From NCBI GenBank assembly GCA_025358355.1, contig JANYJX010000019.1:1-42441 (forward strand): a stretch of DNA of 42,441 bases, given 5' to 3'. The position numbers and the translations under genes are program-made. The notes beneath the pieces were generated by a model. The model did not search any database. It had not been told where the DNA came from and saw only the letters and a program-made list of their open reading frames with translations. Numbering within the stretch: the stretch's first letter is position 1; the number at the start of each line of letters is the position of its first letter. The stretch comes from Actinomycetes bacterium. GTDB lineage: Bacteria; Actinomycetota; Thermoleophilia; Gaiellales; Gaiellaceae. Below are positions 23,542 through 31,560 of the stretch, piece by piece.

Positions 23542-24819
23542 ATGGGTGACCTCTTTGCAGATGCCGCCCACACCCGGCAGGCAGAAATAGCGCCGCTGCC
23601 ACAACGCGTCAGGCCACGTTCGCTCGACGAGCTGGTCGGTCAGAGACATGTCCTTGGAGACGGGTCGGCGCTGCGCCTCGCGATCGAAGGTGACCGCCCG
23701 CCGTCGATGATCCTCCACGGCCCGCCTGGGGTCGGGAAGACGACGCTCGCGCGGATCGTGGCCGAGAACACGGGCGCCGAGTTCGAGGAGCTGTCGGCGG
23801 TTTCGGCGCGGGTCGATGACGTGCGCGGCGTGCTGCAGCGGGCCCGCGACCGGCTGGGTGGGAACGGGAGGCGCACGATTCTGTTCCTCGACGAGATCCA
23901 TCGCTTCAACAAGGCGCAGCAAGATGCGCTGCTGCCAGGAGTCGAGAGCGGGCTGCTGACGCTGATCGGCGCGACGACCGAGAACCCATACTTCGAGGTG
24001 AACGCCGCGCTGCTCTCACGCTGCACGGTGATCGAGCTCGAATCGCTCTCCGACGAGGAGGTCGCCGCCGTTGTCGCGCGTGGAGCTGGCGTTCTCGAGG
24101 TCGAGGTTCCGTCCGACGTGAGCGAGCTGATCGTGCGCAGCGCCGGCGGTGACGCACGCAGCGCACTCGCGACGCTCGAGCTCGTCGCGCAGACAGCGGC
24201 CGCAGAAGGCGTCCCGCTCAAAGCGCGCCACGTCGCCGACGCCGCCCGCAAACGGCCTCTGCGCTATGACCGCGCCGACGACCAGCACTACGACTTCGCC
24301 TCGGCGTTCATCAAGTCGATGCGCGGGGGCGACGCGGACGCGGCCGTCTACTACCTCGCGGTGATGCTCGAAGGCGGGGAGGATGCGCGCTTCATCGCGC
24401 GGCGAATGGTGATCCTCGCGTCGGAGGATGTCGGCAACGCCGATCCGCAGGCGCTCGTCGTCGCGGTTGCCGCGGCGCACGCAGTCGAGCACGTCGGCCT
24501 ACCGGAGGCACAGCTCAATCTCGCCCAGGCCGCGATCTACCTGGCGCGGGCGCCGAAGTCGAACGCCTCGGCCACCGCGATCTGGAAGGCGCGCCAAGAC
24601 GTGCGTGAGCACGGCAACGCGCGCCCGCCGGCGATGCTCCGGAGCAGCAGCTATCGCGGCGCAGCGGCCCGCGGCCACGGCGAGGGTTACGTCTATCCGC
24701 ACGACGACGCGGCCGGATTCGAGATTGAGTACCTGCCCGAGGAGCTCCGCGGCCGCCGCTACTACACGCCGTCTGGCAACGGCGAAGAGACGGACAACCC
24801 GGCGGAGCCACCAAGCTAG
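23542..24819 (+). CDS. rarA: Replication-associated recombination protein RarA/MgsA
   Basis: This 425-residue clamp-loader-like AAA+ ATPase acts at stalled replication forks. It has PLPQRVRPRSLDELVGQRHVLG at 18-39, Walker A GPPGVGKTT at 60-68, Walker B ILFLDEIHRFNKAQQDALLP, sensor 1 LIGATTENPYFEVNAALLSR, and the C-terminal MgsA-type tetramerisation region with SAFIKSMRGGDADAAVYYLA, RRMVILASEDVGNADPQAL and KSNASATAIWKARQDV. The length is normal. The ATG has GAGG directly upstream and a CATACT hexamer 7 nt upstream. Confidence 0.96.
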   Translation: MGDLFADAAHTRQAEIAPLPQRVRPRSLDELVGQRHVLGDGSALRLAIEGDRPPSMILHGPPGVGKTTLARIVAENTGAEFEELSAVSARVDDVRGVLQRARDRLGGNGRRTILFLDEIHRFNKAQQDALLPGVESGLLTLIGATTENPYFEVNAALLSRCTVIELESLSDEEVAAVVARGAGVLEVEVPSDVSELIVRSAGGDARSALATLELVAQTAAAEGVPLKARHVADAARKRPLRYDRADDQHYDFASAFIKSMRGGDADAAVYYLAVMLEGGEDARFIARRMVILASEDVGNADPQALVVAVAAAHAVEHVGLPEAQLNLAQAAIYLARAPKSNASATAIWKARQDVREHGNARPPAMLRSSSYRGAAARGHGEGYVYPHDDAAGFEIEYLPEELRGRRYYTPSGNGEETDNPAEPPS

Positions 24820-24822
24820 GAT
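24817..24822 (+). promoter_or_regulatory. Candidate -10 box for the peroxiredoxin
   Basis: TAGGAT, whose first three bases are the rarA stop codon, lies 6 nt before the ATG at 24829, with no Shine-Dalgarno between them. Confidence 0.45.
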
Positions 24823-24828
24823 CGGCGA

Positions 24829-25293
24829 ATGGCCTTGCACGTCGGCGACCAGGCTCCGGAGTTCGACCTCCAGATCACGCACGGTGAGCGCGTCCGCCTG
24901 TCCGACTTCCGCGGACGCAGCAACGTGTTGCTCGTTTTCCACCCGTACGCGTGGACGGCCGTCTGCACCGAAGAGGCGCTCGATCTGCAGGAGAACCTCG
25001 AGTCGTTCAAGGGCGCCGAGACCGAGTTGGTGTTCGTCTCGTGCGACACCTCGGCGGCGCGCCAGGCCTGGAAGGAATCGCTCGGGGCAGAGTTCACGTT
25101 CGCGTCGGACTTTTGGTCGCACGGCGCCGCGGCCAAGGCATACGGCGTATTCGACGAGAGCAGCGGCGCATCCGTCCGCGGGACGTTCCTGATCGACAAG
25201 GACGGCGCCGTGATCTGGTCGCTCGTGAACGATGCCAGCACGAGGCGCGACGACCTTGTGCCCGGGCCGCTCGGCGCGCTCGCTTCCGAGTGA
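24829..25293 (+). CDS. Peroxiredoxin, AhpE-like
   Basis: This 154-residue thiol peroxidase reduces peroxides in the cytoplasm. The active-site motif reads PYAWTAVCTEE with the peroxidatic Cys46, as in AhpE (Cys45). The conserved arginine lies in SVRGTFLIDKDG. The only other cysteine is in VSCDTSAARQ, which fits a one-Cys enzyme recycled by an external thiol. The length is standard for AhpE/Bcp proteins. It overlaps the downstream hydrolase by 4 nt. Confidence 0.92.
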   Translation: MALHVGDQAPEFDLQITHGERVRLSDFRGRSNVLLVFHPYAWTAVCTEEALDLQENLESFKGAETELVFVSCDTSAARQAWKESLGAEFTFASDFWSHGAAAKAYGVFDESSGASVRGTFLIDKDGAVIWSLVNDASTRRDDLVPGPLGALASE

Positions 25294-26057
25294 CGCTGGC
25301 CTCCAGCGAGTGGGGCAAGCCAGGCGCGCCGCGGGTCGTCTGCCTGCACGGTGTGACGGGGCACGGACTGCATTTTGCGCGCCTCGGCGAGAGGCTGGCG
25401 TCTCGCTTCCAGGTCATCGCGCCTGATCTTCTCGGTCACGGAGACTCGCGTCGCGAACCGCCCTGGTCGCTTGCTGCGCAGGTGGAGGATCTCTTCGACA
25501 CGGTCGGCCGCGAACCGGCGATCTGCATCGGCCATTCGTTCGGTGCGCGCATCGCGATCGAGCTCGCCGCGGGCGAGCCTGGCTTCGCGCCCCGCCTCGT
25601 GCTGCTCGATCCGGCGATCTCGCTACCGCCGCAGGTTGCGCTCTTCGCGGCCGAGAACACGCGAGCAGAGCGCGCGTACAACTCCTTCGCCGAAGGCGTC
25701 GACCACCGCTACGAGGAGAGCGCGCTCCACTCCACCAACCGCACCGAGTTGGAGCACGAGCTCGAATCGCACCTCGTCCGCAGCGAGGACGGCCTGTGGC
25801 GCTACCGCTACTGCCAGTCAGCAGTGATCGCCTCGTACAGCGACCTGGCCACGGCGCCGCCGCCATTCGAGACGCTGCGAGTCCCCACGCTACTCGTCCT
25901 CGGAGCGCACTCCTATCTCACGTACGACCACCTGCTGGACGATCACCGCGCCGCGCTCGGCGATCTGCTGGAAGTCGTGACGGTCGACGCCGGCCACACC
26001 ATCCTGCTCGACGCCTTCGACGAGACCGCCGCCGCGATCGAGGCCTTTCTCAGCTAG
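25290..26057 (+). CDS. Alpha/beta hydrolase
   Basis: This 255-residue alpha/beta-fold hydrolase has the oxyanion segment CLHGVTGHG at 18-26, PDLLGHGDS, the nucleophile elbow GHSFGA (Ser83) and the catalytic His in DAGHTILLDAF near the C-terminus; the acid is likely in the VLGAHSYLTYDHL region. The substrate cannot be inferred; esterases, lactonases and C-C hydrolases share these motifs. GTG 25290 overlaps the peroxiredoxin stop, so the two are co-translated. Confidence 0.88.
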   Translation: MTLASSEWGKPGAPRVVCLHGVTGHGLHFARLGERLASRFQVIAPDLLGHGDSRREPPWSLAAQVEDLFDTVGREPAICIGHSFGARIAIELAAGEPGFAPRLVLLDPAISLPPQVALFAAENTRAERAYNSFAEGVDHRYEESALHSTNRTELEHELESHLVRSEDGLWRYRYCQSAVIASYSDLATAPPPFETLRVPTLLVLGAHSYLTYDHLLDDHRAALGDLLEVVTVDAGHTILLDAFDETAAAIEAFLS

Positions 26058-26094
26058 ACCAAACCGATCGCGCCTCAACCGACGAAGTACGGTC

Positions 26095-26146
26095 GACCCG
26101 CTCCTCCCGAGCTGATCTTCCCGGACGGGGCTGGGGGGAGCGGGTC
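26095..26146. terminator. Bidirectional hairpin between convergent genes
   Basis: GACCCGCTCCTCCC (26095-26108) pairs with GGGGGGAGCGGGTC (26133-26146) with a single T-G wobble, around a 24-nt loop. It lies between the hydrolase stop (26057) and the aminotransferase stop (26145-26147), overlapping the latter by two bases. No T-run follows, as usual in high-GC actinobacteria. Confidence 0.65.
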
Positions 26147-27500
26147 AGCCTTCGTAGTACTCGTCCGCGATCGACAGCACGTCGTCGAGAACGGCCAGGC
26201 CTTCTTCGGCCTCCTCGCGCGTCACGGTCAGCGGCGGCACGACCATCACGACGTTCCAATGCGCCATCAGATAGAGGCCGCGCTCGAGTGCTGCCTTCAT
26301 GAGCCGCGCGACCGGAGCCGCCGCCTCGCCGCCGCCATTGAACGGGACGAGCATCTCGCGCGTCTCGCGATTCTTGACAAGCTCGAGACCGAAGAAACAG
26401 CCCATGCCGCGCACCTCGCCGATCGACGGATGCTTCGCCTGCAGACCCGCAAGCGCGCCCGCGAAATAGTCGCCCATCGCGGCCGCGTTCTCGACAATGC
26501 CTTCCTCCTGAAACGCCTCGATCGACGCAATGGCGGATGCGCACGCCAGCGGATGCCCTGCGTAGGTGAGCCCGCCGGGGAAGAAGCGGTCGCGCACCTG
26601 GTCGACGATCTCACCGCGCGCGATCATCGCGCCGAGCGGCACATAGCCCGAGTTGATCCCCTTCGCGACGCACAAGATGTCGGGCACGACATCCCAGTGC
26701 TCGCACGCGAACCACTTGCCGGTACGGCCGAACCCGGCCATCACCTCGTCGAGGATCAGCAGGATGCCGTGGCGATCGCAGACCTCGCGGATCGATTGCA
26801 GATAGCCGTCCGGCGGCACGATGATCCCGTTCGTCCCGGTCACGGTCTCGAGCATCACAGCGGCGACGGTGTGTGCGCCTTCGTACTGGAGGATCTCCTC
26901 GAAGTGTGGTGCGCCAGTACATACAGGGCACGGATCGGGGTGACCAGCCGGGCAGCGGTAGGTGTACGGATCGAACATGCGCACGACACCTGGCATGCCC
27001 GGCTCGGCCGGCCAGCGGCGCGGGTCGCCCGTGAGCGTGACGGCCCCGTTCGTCGCGCCGTGGTAGGAGCGGTAGCGGGCGATGATCTTGTCGCGTCCGG
27101 TGACCATGCGCGCGAGCTTCACGGCGTTCTCGTTCGCCTCCGCGCCGCCGTTTGTGAAAAACGAGACCGAGAGGTCGCCTGGCGTCACCTCGGCAAGCAT
27201 GCGCCCGAGCGTGGAGCGCGACTCGTTCGCCATCGGCGGACCGATCGTGCAGAGCTGGTCGGCCTGATCTTTGATCGCCTGAATGATCTTCGGGTGCTGG
27301 TGCCCGATATTGACGTTGACGAGCTGCGACGCGAAGTCGAGGTAGCGCTTGCCGTCGTAGTCCCAGAAGTAGCGGCCTTCCGCGCCAGCGACCGCGATCG
27401 GGTTGATCGCGCTCTGCACCGACCAGGAGTAGAGGACGTGCTCCTTGGCGTCGGCGACGATCTGGGCGCCGAGTTCCGAGTTCACTTCGACTGCAGCCAT
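26145..27500 (-). CDS. Class III aminotransferase, probable beta-alanine/omega-amino acid:pyruvate type
   Basis: This is a 451-residue PLP aminotransferase of fold type I, class III. Seen are DGKRYLDFASQLVNVNIGHQ, SVSFFTNGGAEANENAVKLAR, YRSYHGATNGAVTLTG, ILDEVMAGFGRTGKWFA, the PLP lysine in CVAKGINSGYVPLGAM, and GLTYAGHPLACA. A CPAGHPDPCPVC cluster near residue 185 is a feature of this subgroup. Its place in the pyrimidine/hydantoin locus suggests it removes the amino group from beta-alanine or 3-aminoisobutyrate made downstream of dihydropyrimidinase and the carbamoylase (inference). The ATG follows a GGAGGA ribosome binding site by 9 nt. Confidence 0.88.
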   Translation of the reverse strand: MAAVEVNSELGAQIVADAKEHVLYSWSVQSAINPIAVAGAEGRYFWDYDGKRYLDFASQLVNVNIGHQHPKIIQAIKDQADQLCTIGPPMANESRSTLGRMLAEVTPGDLSVSFFTNGGAEANENAVKLARMVTGRDKIIARYRSYHGATNGAVTLTGDPRRWPAEPGMPGVVRMFDPYTYRCPAGHPDPCPVCTGAPHFEEILQYEGAHTVAAVMLETVTGTNGIIVPPDGYLQSIREVCDRHGILLILDEVMAGFGRTGKWFACEHWDVVPDILCVAKGINSGYVPLGAMIARGEIVDQVRDRFFPGGLTYAGHPLACASAIASIEAFQEEGIVENAAAMGDYFAGALAGLQAKHPSIGEVRGMGCFFGLELVKNRETREMLVPFNGGGEAAAPVARLMKAALERGLYLMAHWNVVMVVPPLTVTREEAEEGLAVLDDVLSIADEYYEG

Positions 27501-27595
27501 GCGTCACGCTCCTCCGTCGTGGTCGAGTCGATCGTAGCGACGCGTGTCACACATCGGCGCAATGAGCAACCGCGAGGCATGCAGACACACTTGAT

Positions 27596-27837
27596 GTGGA
27601 AACGCGCCGAGTCGAGCTCGATCATCGCTCCGGCTCCGGGCTTGACGTGGCGCTGTGGTGGGAGTGCCGCGAGAACCGGGCGGTCGTGTCCGTCGCCGGC
27701 AATCGTGCGGGTGAGTGGTCGAGCTCACGCGTGTGCTGGGCCGAGCACTCCACCGCCCCGCGCTCGTCCCCACGCTCGACCCGCCCACGTTCTTGTGCCG
27801 GCACCTCGCCGACGCATTGGCGGAAGCGCCCGGCTGA
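27596..27837 (+). pseudogene. Small protein remnant of unknown function, frameshifted
   Basis: From GTG 27596 one frame reads RRVELDHRSGSGLDVALWWE and on to VSVAGNRAGE. A second frame then reads VVELTRVLGRALHRPALVPT and on to HLADALAEAPG and a TGA at 27835-27837. One extra G near 27713-27717 would join them into an 80-residue protein with ordinary composition, so I take it as one gene with a single-base deletion. It has no signal peptide or known motif. The 27501-27595 spacer holds only the aminotransferase leader. Confidence is low because no family is recognised. Confidence 0.35.
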
Positions 27838-27855
27838 ACCTGTCAACGTCTCGCC

Positions 27856-28255
27856 ATGGCGACGATGGCCGATCTCGATGCGCTGGCTCTTGCCATGCCG
27901 GAGACGACGAACGAGGTTTTCGCCCGAAGGTCGACCGGCGTACGCGGTACACGGCAAGACGTTCGTCTGGCATCGCAGCCAGCGACCCGACGCGATCGAC
28001 GCGGCGACGGGCGAGCGGCTCGACGATGTCCTCGTTTTCCATGTAGCCGATCTCGACGAGAAGGAGATCCTGCTCGCAGACGGCCGTGGCGTCTACTTCA
28101 CGACGCCACACTTCAAGGGCTACCGCGCGGTGCTGGTGCAGATTCCGCAGCTGGCGCTACTCGACTGCGAGGAGCTCAGGGATCTAGTCGCCGAGGCGTG
28201 GCTCAGCCAGGCACCAAAGCGGGTAGCCAAAGCCTGGCTCGCGGAGCACGGGTAG
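27856..28255 (+). pseudogene. MmcQ/YjbR-family protein, frameshifted
   Basis: The start MATMADLDALALAMPETTNEV (split here in sense at residue 21) and the remainder EGRPAYAVHGKTFVWHRSQR to KRVAKAWLAEHG lie in different frames. They fit the MmcQ/YjbR double-wing DNA-binding-like fold with its PEGRPAYxVHGK and DLDEKEILLADGRGVYFTTP segments. Removing one T from the TTTT run at 27917-27920 restores TNEVSPEGRPAY. The product would be about 132 residues. The family has no firmly established function. Everything else in it is intact, so an assembly error is as likely as decay. Confidence 0.7.
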
Positions 28256-28283
28256 GGCCCGGCTGCGCCATCAGCCGCCGGCA
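28256..28283. terminator. Weak bidirectional hairpin
   Basis: GGCTG-CGCCAT-CAGCC at 28261-28276, with possible extension by outer CCGG/CCGG bases, fills the 29-bp gap between the convergent MmcQ-like and VanZ-like genes. A second stem, ACCCGCC-GGA-GGCGGGT, follows inside the end of the VanZ-like gene. Confidence 0.4.
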
Positions 28284-28284
28284 A

Positions 28285-28788
28285 TCACCCGCCGGAGGCG
28301 GGTCGATTGGTTCGGAAGCGTCGCACCGTCTGTTGCACGGCGACTGCCGCTCCGACGCCGATCGCCGCGCCGGCGACATTGTGGCCGATGTCCAACACCG
28401 TGCAGACACCTGCGTCGACCAGCGTCTGCACCGCTTCCATCACGGCAGCAAACAAGGCAATGCACACGAGAGCCCCGACGGGTCGTCGGAATGCAAGCGT
28501 CGCGAACACGCCAAGCGGGACGTACAACAGAACGTTCAGCTTGGCCTCGTCGTCCCACCTGAGTAGATCGCCGTCTCCCACCACAGCGCAGGTCGAAATC
28601 CTGTCAAACGAGATGTGCGCCAGAGGGTTGCGGTCGAGCACACCGCCGCCGGCACGGCCGACCTGCAGCATTGCCACCGCAACCAGGAACGCCGAGAACA
28701 GCGTGAGGATGACATACCTCTGAGGAGCGCTCACGCGGCGATCTACGAGCCGGCCCACGAGAACGCTCACGAGTAGTCCCACGGCCAT
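28285..28788 (-). CDS. VanZ-like membrane protein
   Basis: This 167-residue protein has four or five membrane helices and the VanZ-like signature region: LNVLLYVPLGVFATLAF near residue 85, then MEAVQTLVDAGVCTVLDIGHN with AGAAIGVGAAVAV. These match the family NxxLFxPLG and ExxQ...R..D...NxxGxxxG pattern, although the usual Arg before the aspartate is not obvious. VanZ relatives confer low-level teicoplanin resistance in some hosts, but the role here is unknown. It interrupts the catabolic locus. The 28789-28928 spacer upstream holds nothing that I can support. Confidence 0.72.
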   Translation of the reverse strand: MAVGLLVSVLVGRLVDRRVSAPQRYVILTLFSAFLVAVAMLQVGRAGGGVLDRNPLAHISFDRISTCAVVGDGDLLRWDDEAKLNVLLYVPLGVFATLAFRRPVGALVCIALFAAVMEAVQTLVDAGVCTVLDIGHNVAGAAIGVGAAVAVQQTVRRFRTNRPASGG

Positions 28789-28928
28789 CGCGGCGATGAC
28801 CCTGCCGTCGTCGAACAGACGATACGCGAGGTGGATCAGGCGCAGAGCGGGTCACCGACTCCGAACCTCGGGCCGAAGCTCAGCATGTTTCCGACGACCC
28901 AGCGGCAGCCAAGTCGCGGCCCCGCAAG

Positions 28929-30335
28929 CTACGCCGTCGCTACCGGGCGAAGCTGCTCGCCGAACTTCGCTCTCGCGACGTACTGGCCGAAGCCTGGCTC
29001 GACTCTCAGCTTGCCGTCCTCGGCCACCACAGTCCCGCGGACTAGCGTCGCCTCTACGTCGCCGACAACTTCCGTGCCTTCGTAGAGGTTGTAGTCCGAC
29101 TTCGAGTGCTGACTTGCCGCCGTGATCGTTGTCCGCTTCGCGGGGTCGAAGATCACGATGTCCGCATCGGCGCCGACCGCGATCGTGCCCTTCCTCGGGT
29201 AGAGCCCGAAGAGCTTCGCCGGGTTCGTCGCCAGCAGCTCGACCATCCGATTCAAGGAGATTCGCCCCGCGCCGACGCCGAAATGATGGATCATCCGCAG
29301 CCTGTCCTCGAGGCCGGGGCCGCCGTTCGGGATCTTTGAGAAATCCTCGCGACCCATCGACTTCTGGCCGTCCCAGAGGAACGCACAGTGGTCAGTCGAG
29401 ATCGCCGACAGCACGTCCGTACGCACCGCGTTCCACAAGATGTCCTGGTTCGCCTTCGCCCGCGGCGGCGGCGTGTAGACGTACTTCGCGCCCTCGAAAT
29501 CGGGCCGCTCCAGGAACGTGAAGTCGACGAAGAAGTACTGCGTGCACGTCTCGCCCCACACATCCCAGCCTTTCTCTCGGGCGCGCGCGATCGGGTGCAC
29601 CGCGTCCTCGCACGAGACATGGACGACATAGAGCGGGCAGCCCGCGACGTGCGCGAGCTGGATCGCACGGTTCGTCGCCTCGCCCTCGAGCTCGGGCGGA
29701 CGCGTCAGCGCGTGGAAATGCGGCGCCGTGTTTCCCGCGGCCAGAGCCTGCTTCACGAGAACATCGATCGCATCACCGTTCTCGGCATGCACCATCACAA
29801 GCGCACCGGTCTTGGCCGCGACCTCCATCGTCTTGAAGAGCGTCTCGTCGTCGACCATCAGCGCGCCCTTGTAGGCCATGAACAGCTTGTACGACGTGAC
29901 GCCCTGCTCCGGCAGCGACGCGAGCTCCTCGAGTGTGCCGCCGTCGACGAGATCCGTGACCGCGATGTGGTAGCCGTTGTCGATGATCGCCTTGCCGTCG
30001 CGCTTCGCGTGCCACGCGGCCAGCGCATCGCCAAACGACTGGCCCGGCGACTGGATGCAGAAATCGACGTGGCACGTCGTGCCACCGAACGCTGCCGCCG
30101 TGTGGCCCGAGGTCACGTCATCAACCGTCACCGTGCCGCCGAAGGGCATGTCCAGATGCGTGTGTGGGTCGATGCATCCGGGAAGGACGTACTTCCCTCT
30201 CGCGTCGATCACGCGGTCCGCGAACACGTCGAGAGACGACCCGATCAGCGTGATCTGCTCGTCCTCGACAAACACGTCGCCGACCACATCGTCAGCGGCG
30301 GTCACGATCCTGCCGCCCTTGATCAGAACCGACAC
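28929..30335 (-). CDS. hydA: Dihydropyrimidinase / D-hydantoinase
   Basis: This 468-residue cyclic amidohydrolase opens 5,6-dihydropyrimidines or 5-substituted hydantoins. The binuclear metal site is complete: GCIDPHTHLDMPFGG (His58, His60), the carboxylated lysine in SYKLFMAYKG (Lys151), VHAENGD, and HVSCEDAVHPI. STDHCAFLWDGQK gives the aspartate base, and the substrate loop NGGPGLEDRL is present. The length is normal. The GTG start at 30335 is fixed by an AGGAGG 6 nt upstream. It is the last gene of a five-gene unit that also encodes the ABC importer. Confidence 0.94.
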   Translation of the reverse strand: MSVLIKGGRIVTAADDVVGDVFVEDEQITLIGSSLDVFADRVIDARGKYVLPGCIDPHTHLDMPFGGTVTVDDVTSGHTAAAFGGTTCHVDFCIQSPGQSFGDALAAWHAKRDGKAIIDNGYHIAVTDLVDGGTLEELASLPEQGVTSYKLFMAYKGALMVDDETLFKTMEVAAKTGALVMVHAENGDAIDVLVKQALAAGNTAPHFHALTRPPELEGEATNRAIQLAHVAGCPLYVVHVSCEDAVHPIARAREKGWDVWGETCTQYFFVDFTFLERPDFEGAKYVYTPPPRAKANQDILWNAVRTDVLSAISTDHCAFLWDGQKSMGREDFSKIPNGGPGLEDRLRMIHHFGVGAGRISLNRMVELLATNPAKLFGLYPRKGTIAVGADADIVIFDPAKRTTITAASQHSKSDYNLYEGTEVVGDVEATLVRGTVVAEDGKLRVEPGFGQYVARAKFGEQLRPVATA

Positions 30336-30360
30336 GGACGCCTCCTCTCGACGCGGAGAA

Positions 30361-30395
30361 GGCTCCGGGGCACGCACGGCGCGCGCCCCGGAGCC
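30361..30395 (-). promoter_or_regulatory. Stem-loop between the binding-protein and hydA genes
   Basis: GGCTCCGGGGC (30361-30371) and GCCCCGGAGCC (30385-30395) form a perfect 11-bp stem with a 13-nt loop in the 72-nt gap. Such stems after binding-protein genes often protect the upstream mRNA end or cause partial termination. This would give more binding protein than downstream enzyme. Confidence 0.65.
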
Positions 30396-30407
30396 AGAGC
30401 GATTCGG

Positions 30408-31523
30408 CTACTTGCCGCCGGCGGTCAGCTTGACGACCGACTTCTTGAAGCCCTTGCCGTAGACATCGACGCCTTGGGCCTTCAGCGCCGCCACGGCCTT
30501 CTTGGCGAGGTCCGACCGATACGCGGCCATCGTCGCCGGCTTCTTGATCACGCCGAACTTGTTGGCGATTGTCGCCGTATTCTTGAACGACGCGGGATCC
30601 ATCACGCCGATGCCGAGCTTGTTCGGCCAGATCAGCGCGTTGACCTCGTTCATCTGCCACAGCTGATGCCCGTGTGGCAACGCCGTGCCCTGCGAGACGA
30701 CGATGTTCGTGCACTCCGCAAGGTGGTCACGGCAGTACGCCCAGCCCTTGAACGATGCCTGCAGGAACTTCACCGCCGTTGCCTGGTTCGCGGCGGTCTT
30801 GATCCACGAGCCCTTGACGAAGACGGCGTCCTGCAACATCCCGGTGCCCTGATCGGACATCTTGAAGACCTTCAGGTCGCTCGGCTGGTAGAGCTTGCCG
30901 GTCTTCGGATTCTTCGACTCCAGCACCTGCGCGAGCTCGTTGTAGGTCATCGCCGATGCAGCGTCGATCTGGCGTTTGAGGAACGCGACCATGTCGAAGT
31001 TCTGCTTGACGAGCGTCACGTCTTTCTTCAAGTCGAGCCCGCACTTCGTCAGCGCGGCTTCCTGCTCGAACTCGTTGCCGAAGATCCAGACGCCGTACTT
31101 GTGCCCCTTCAGATCGCAGATCGACTTGTACCCCTTGTCCTTGAACGTCACCTCGGTCGTGCCGCTGCGGGTGTAGACCTGGCCGATGTTGACGAGGTCG
31201 TTGCCCGTGTCGCGGTTCGCCAGCAAGCTCGGTAGCCAGTCGATGCCGAACTCGGCCTGCCCGCCGAGCACGACTGTCTCCGGGACGACATCCGGGCCGC
31301 CGACCTTCAGATTTACGTCGAGGCCCGCGGCCTCGTAGTAGCCCTTCGCCTTCGCCGCGTAGTAGCCGGCGAACTGGGACTGCGTGACCCACTTCAGCTG
31401 CAGGGTCACCTTGGTCATGCTGGCCTTCTTCGAGTGCGTCCCGGCTACGCCGAGCGACACAAAGACCAGGGCCGCAATGACCACCGCGCTGATCGCAAAG
31501 CCGATCACACGCCGATTCTTCAT
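30408..31523 (-). CDS. ABC transporter substrate-binding protein, NMT1/THI5/SsuA type
   Basis: This 371-residue exported protein has a signal peptide (KNRRVIGFAISAVVIAALVF, no lipobox cysteine). The mature start VTLQLKWVTQSQFAGYYAAK is typical of NMT1/THI5-like proteins that bind pyrimidines or related heterocycles. AAGLDVNLKVGGPD, QAEFGIDWLPSLLANRD and a C-terminal helical region follow. The lysine-rich ending (KGFKKSVVKLTAGGK) is unusual in length. ATG 31523 has a strong GGAGG about 9 nt upstream. Next to hydA, a dihydropyrimidine, pyrimidine or hydantoin ligand is likely (inference). Confidence 0.9.
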   Translation of the reverse strand: MKNRRVIGFAISAVVIAALVFVSLGVAGTHSKKASMTKVTLQLKWVTQSQFAGYYAAKAKGYYEAAGLDVNLKVGGPDVVPETVVLGGQAEFGIDWLPSLLANRDTGNDLVNIGQVYTRSGTTEVTFKDKGYKSICDLKGHKYGVWIFGNEFEQEAALTKCGLDLKKDVTLVKQNFDMVAFLKRQIDAASAMTYNELAQVLESKNPKTGKLYQPSDLKVFKMSDQGTGMLQDAVFVKGSWIKTAANQATAVKFLQASFKGWAYCRDHLAECTNIVVSQGTALPHGHQLWQMNEVNALIWPNKLGIGVMDPASFKNTATIANKFGVIKKPATMAAYRSDLAKKAVAALKAQGVDVYGKGFKKSVVKLTAGGK

Positions 31524-31560
31524 GCAGGTTCCTCCCTCCGAGTTTTGTCGCGCCATCGTC

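Noticed and set aside
26895..26960. The CPAGHPDPCPVC cysteine cluster in the aminotransferase as a novel metal site
   Set aside because: I recall the same cysteines in related actinobacterial aminotransferases of this subgroup, so it is probably a family feature.
26259..28046. A 595-codon open frame on the plus strand
   Set aside because: It runs antisense through the class III aminotransferase and then through the frameshifted small genes; no domain is seen.
29388..31235. A 615-codon open frame on the plus strand
   Set aside because: It is antisense to hydA and the binding-protein gene, whose families and ribosome binding sites are clear. There is no recognisable motif in it.
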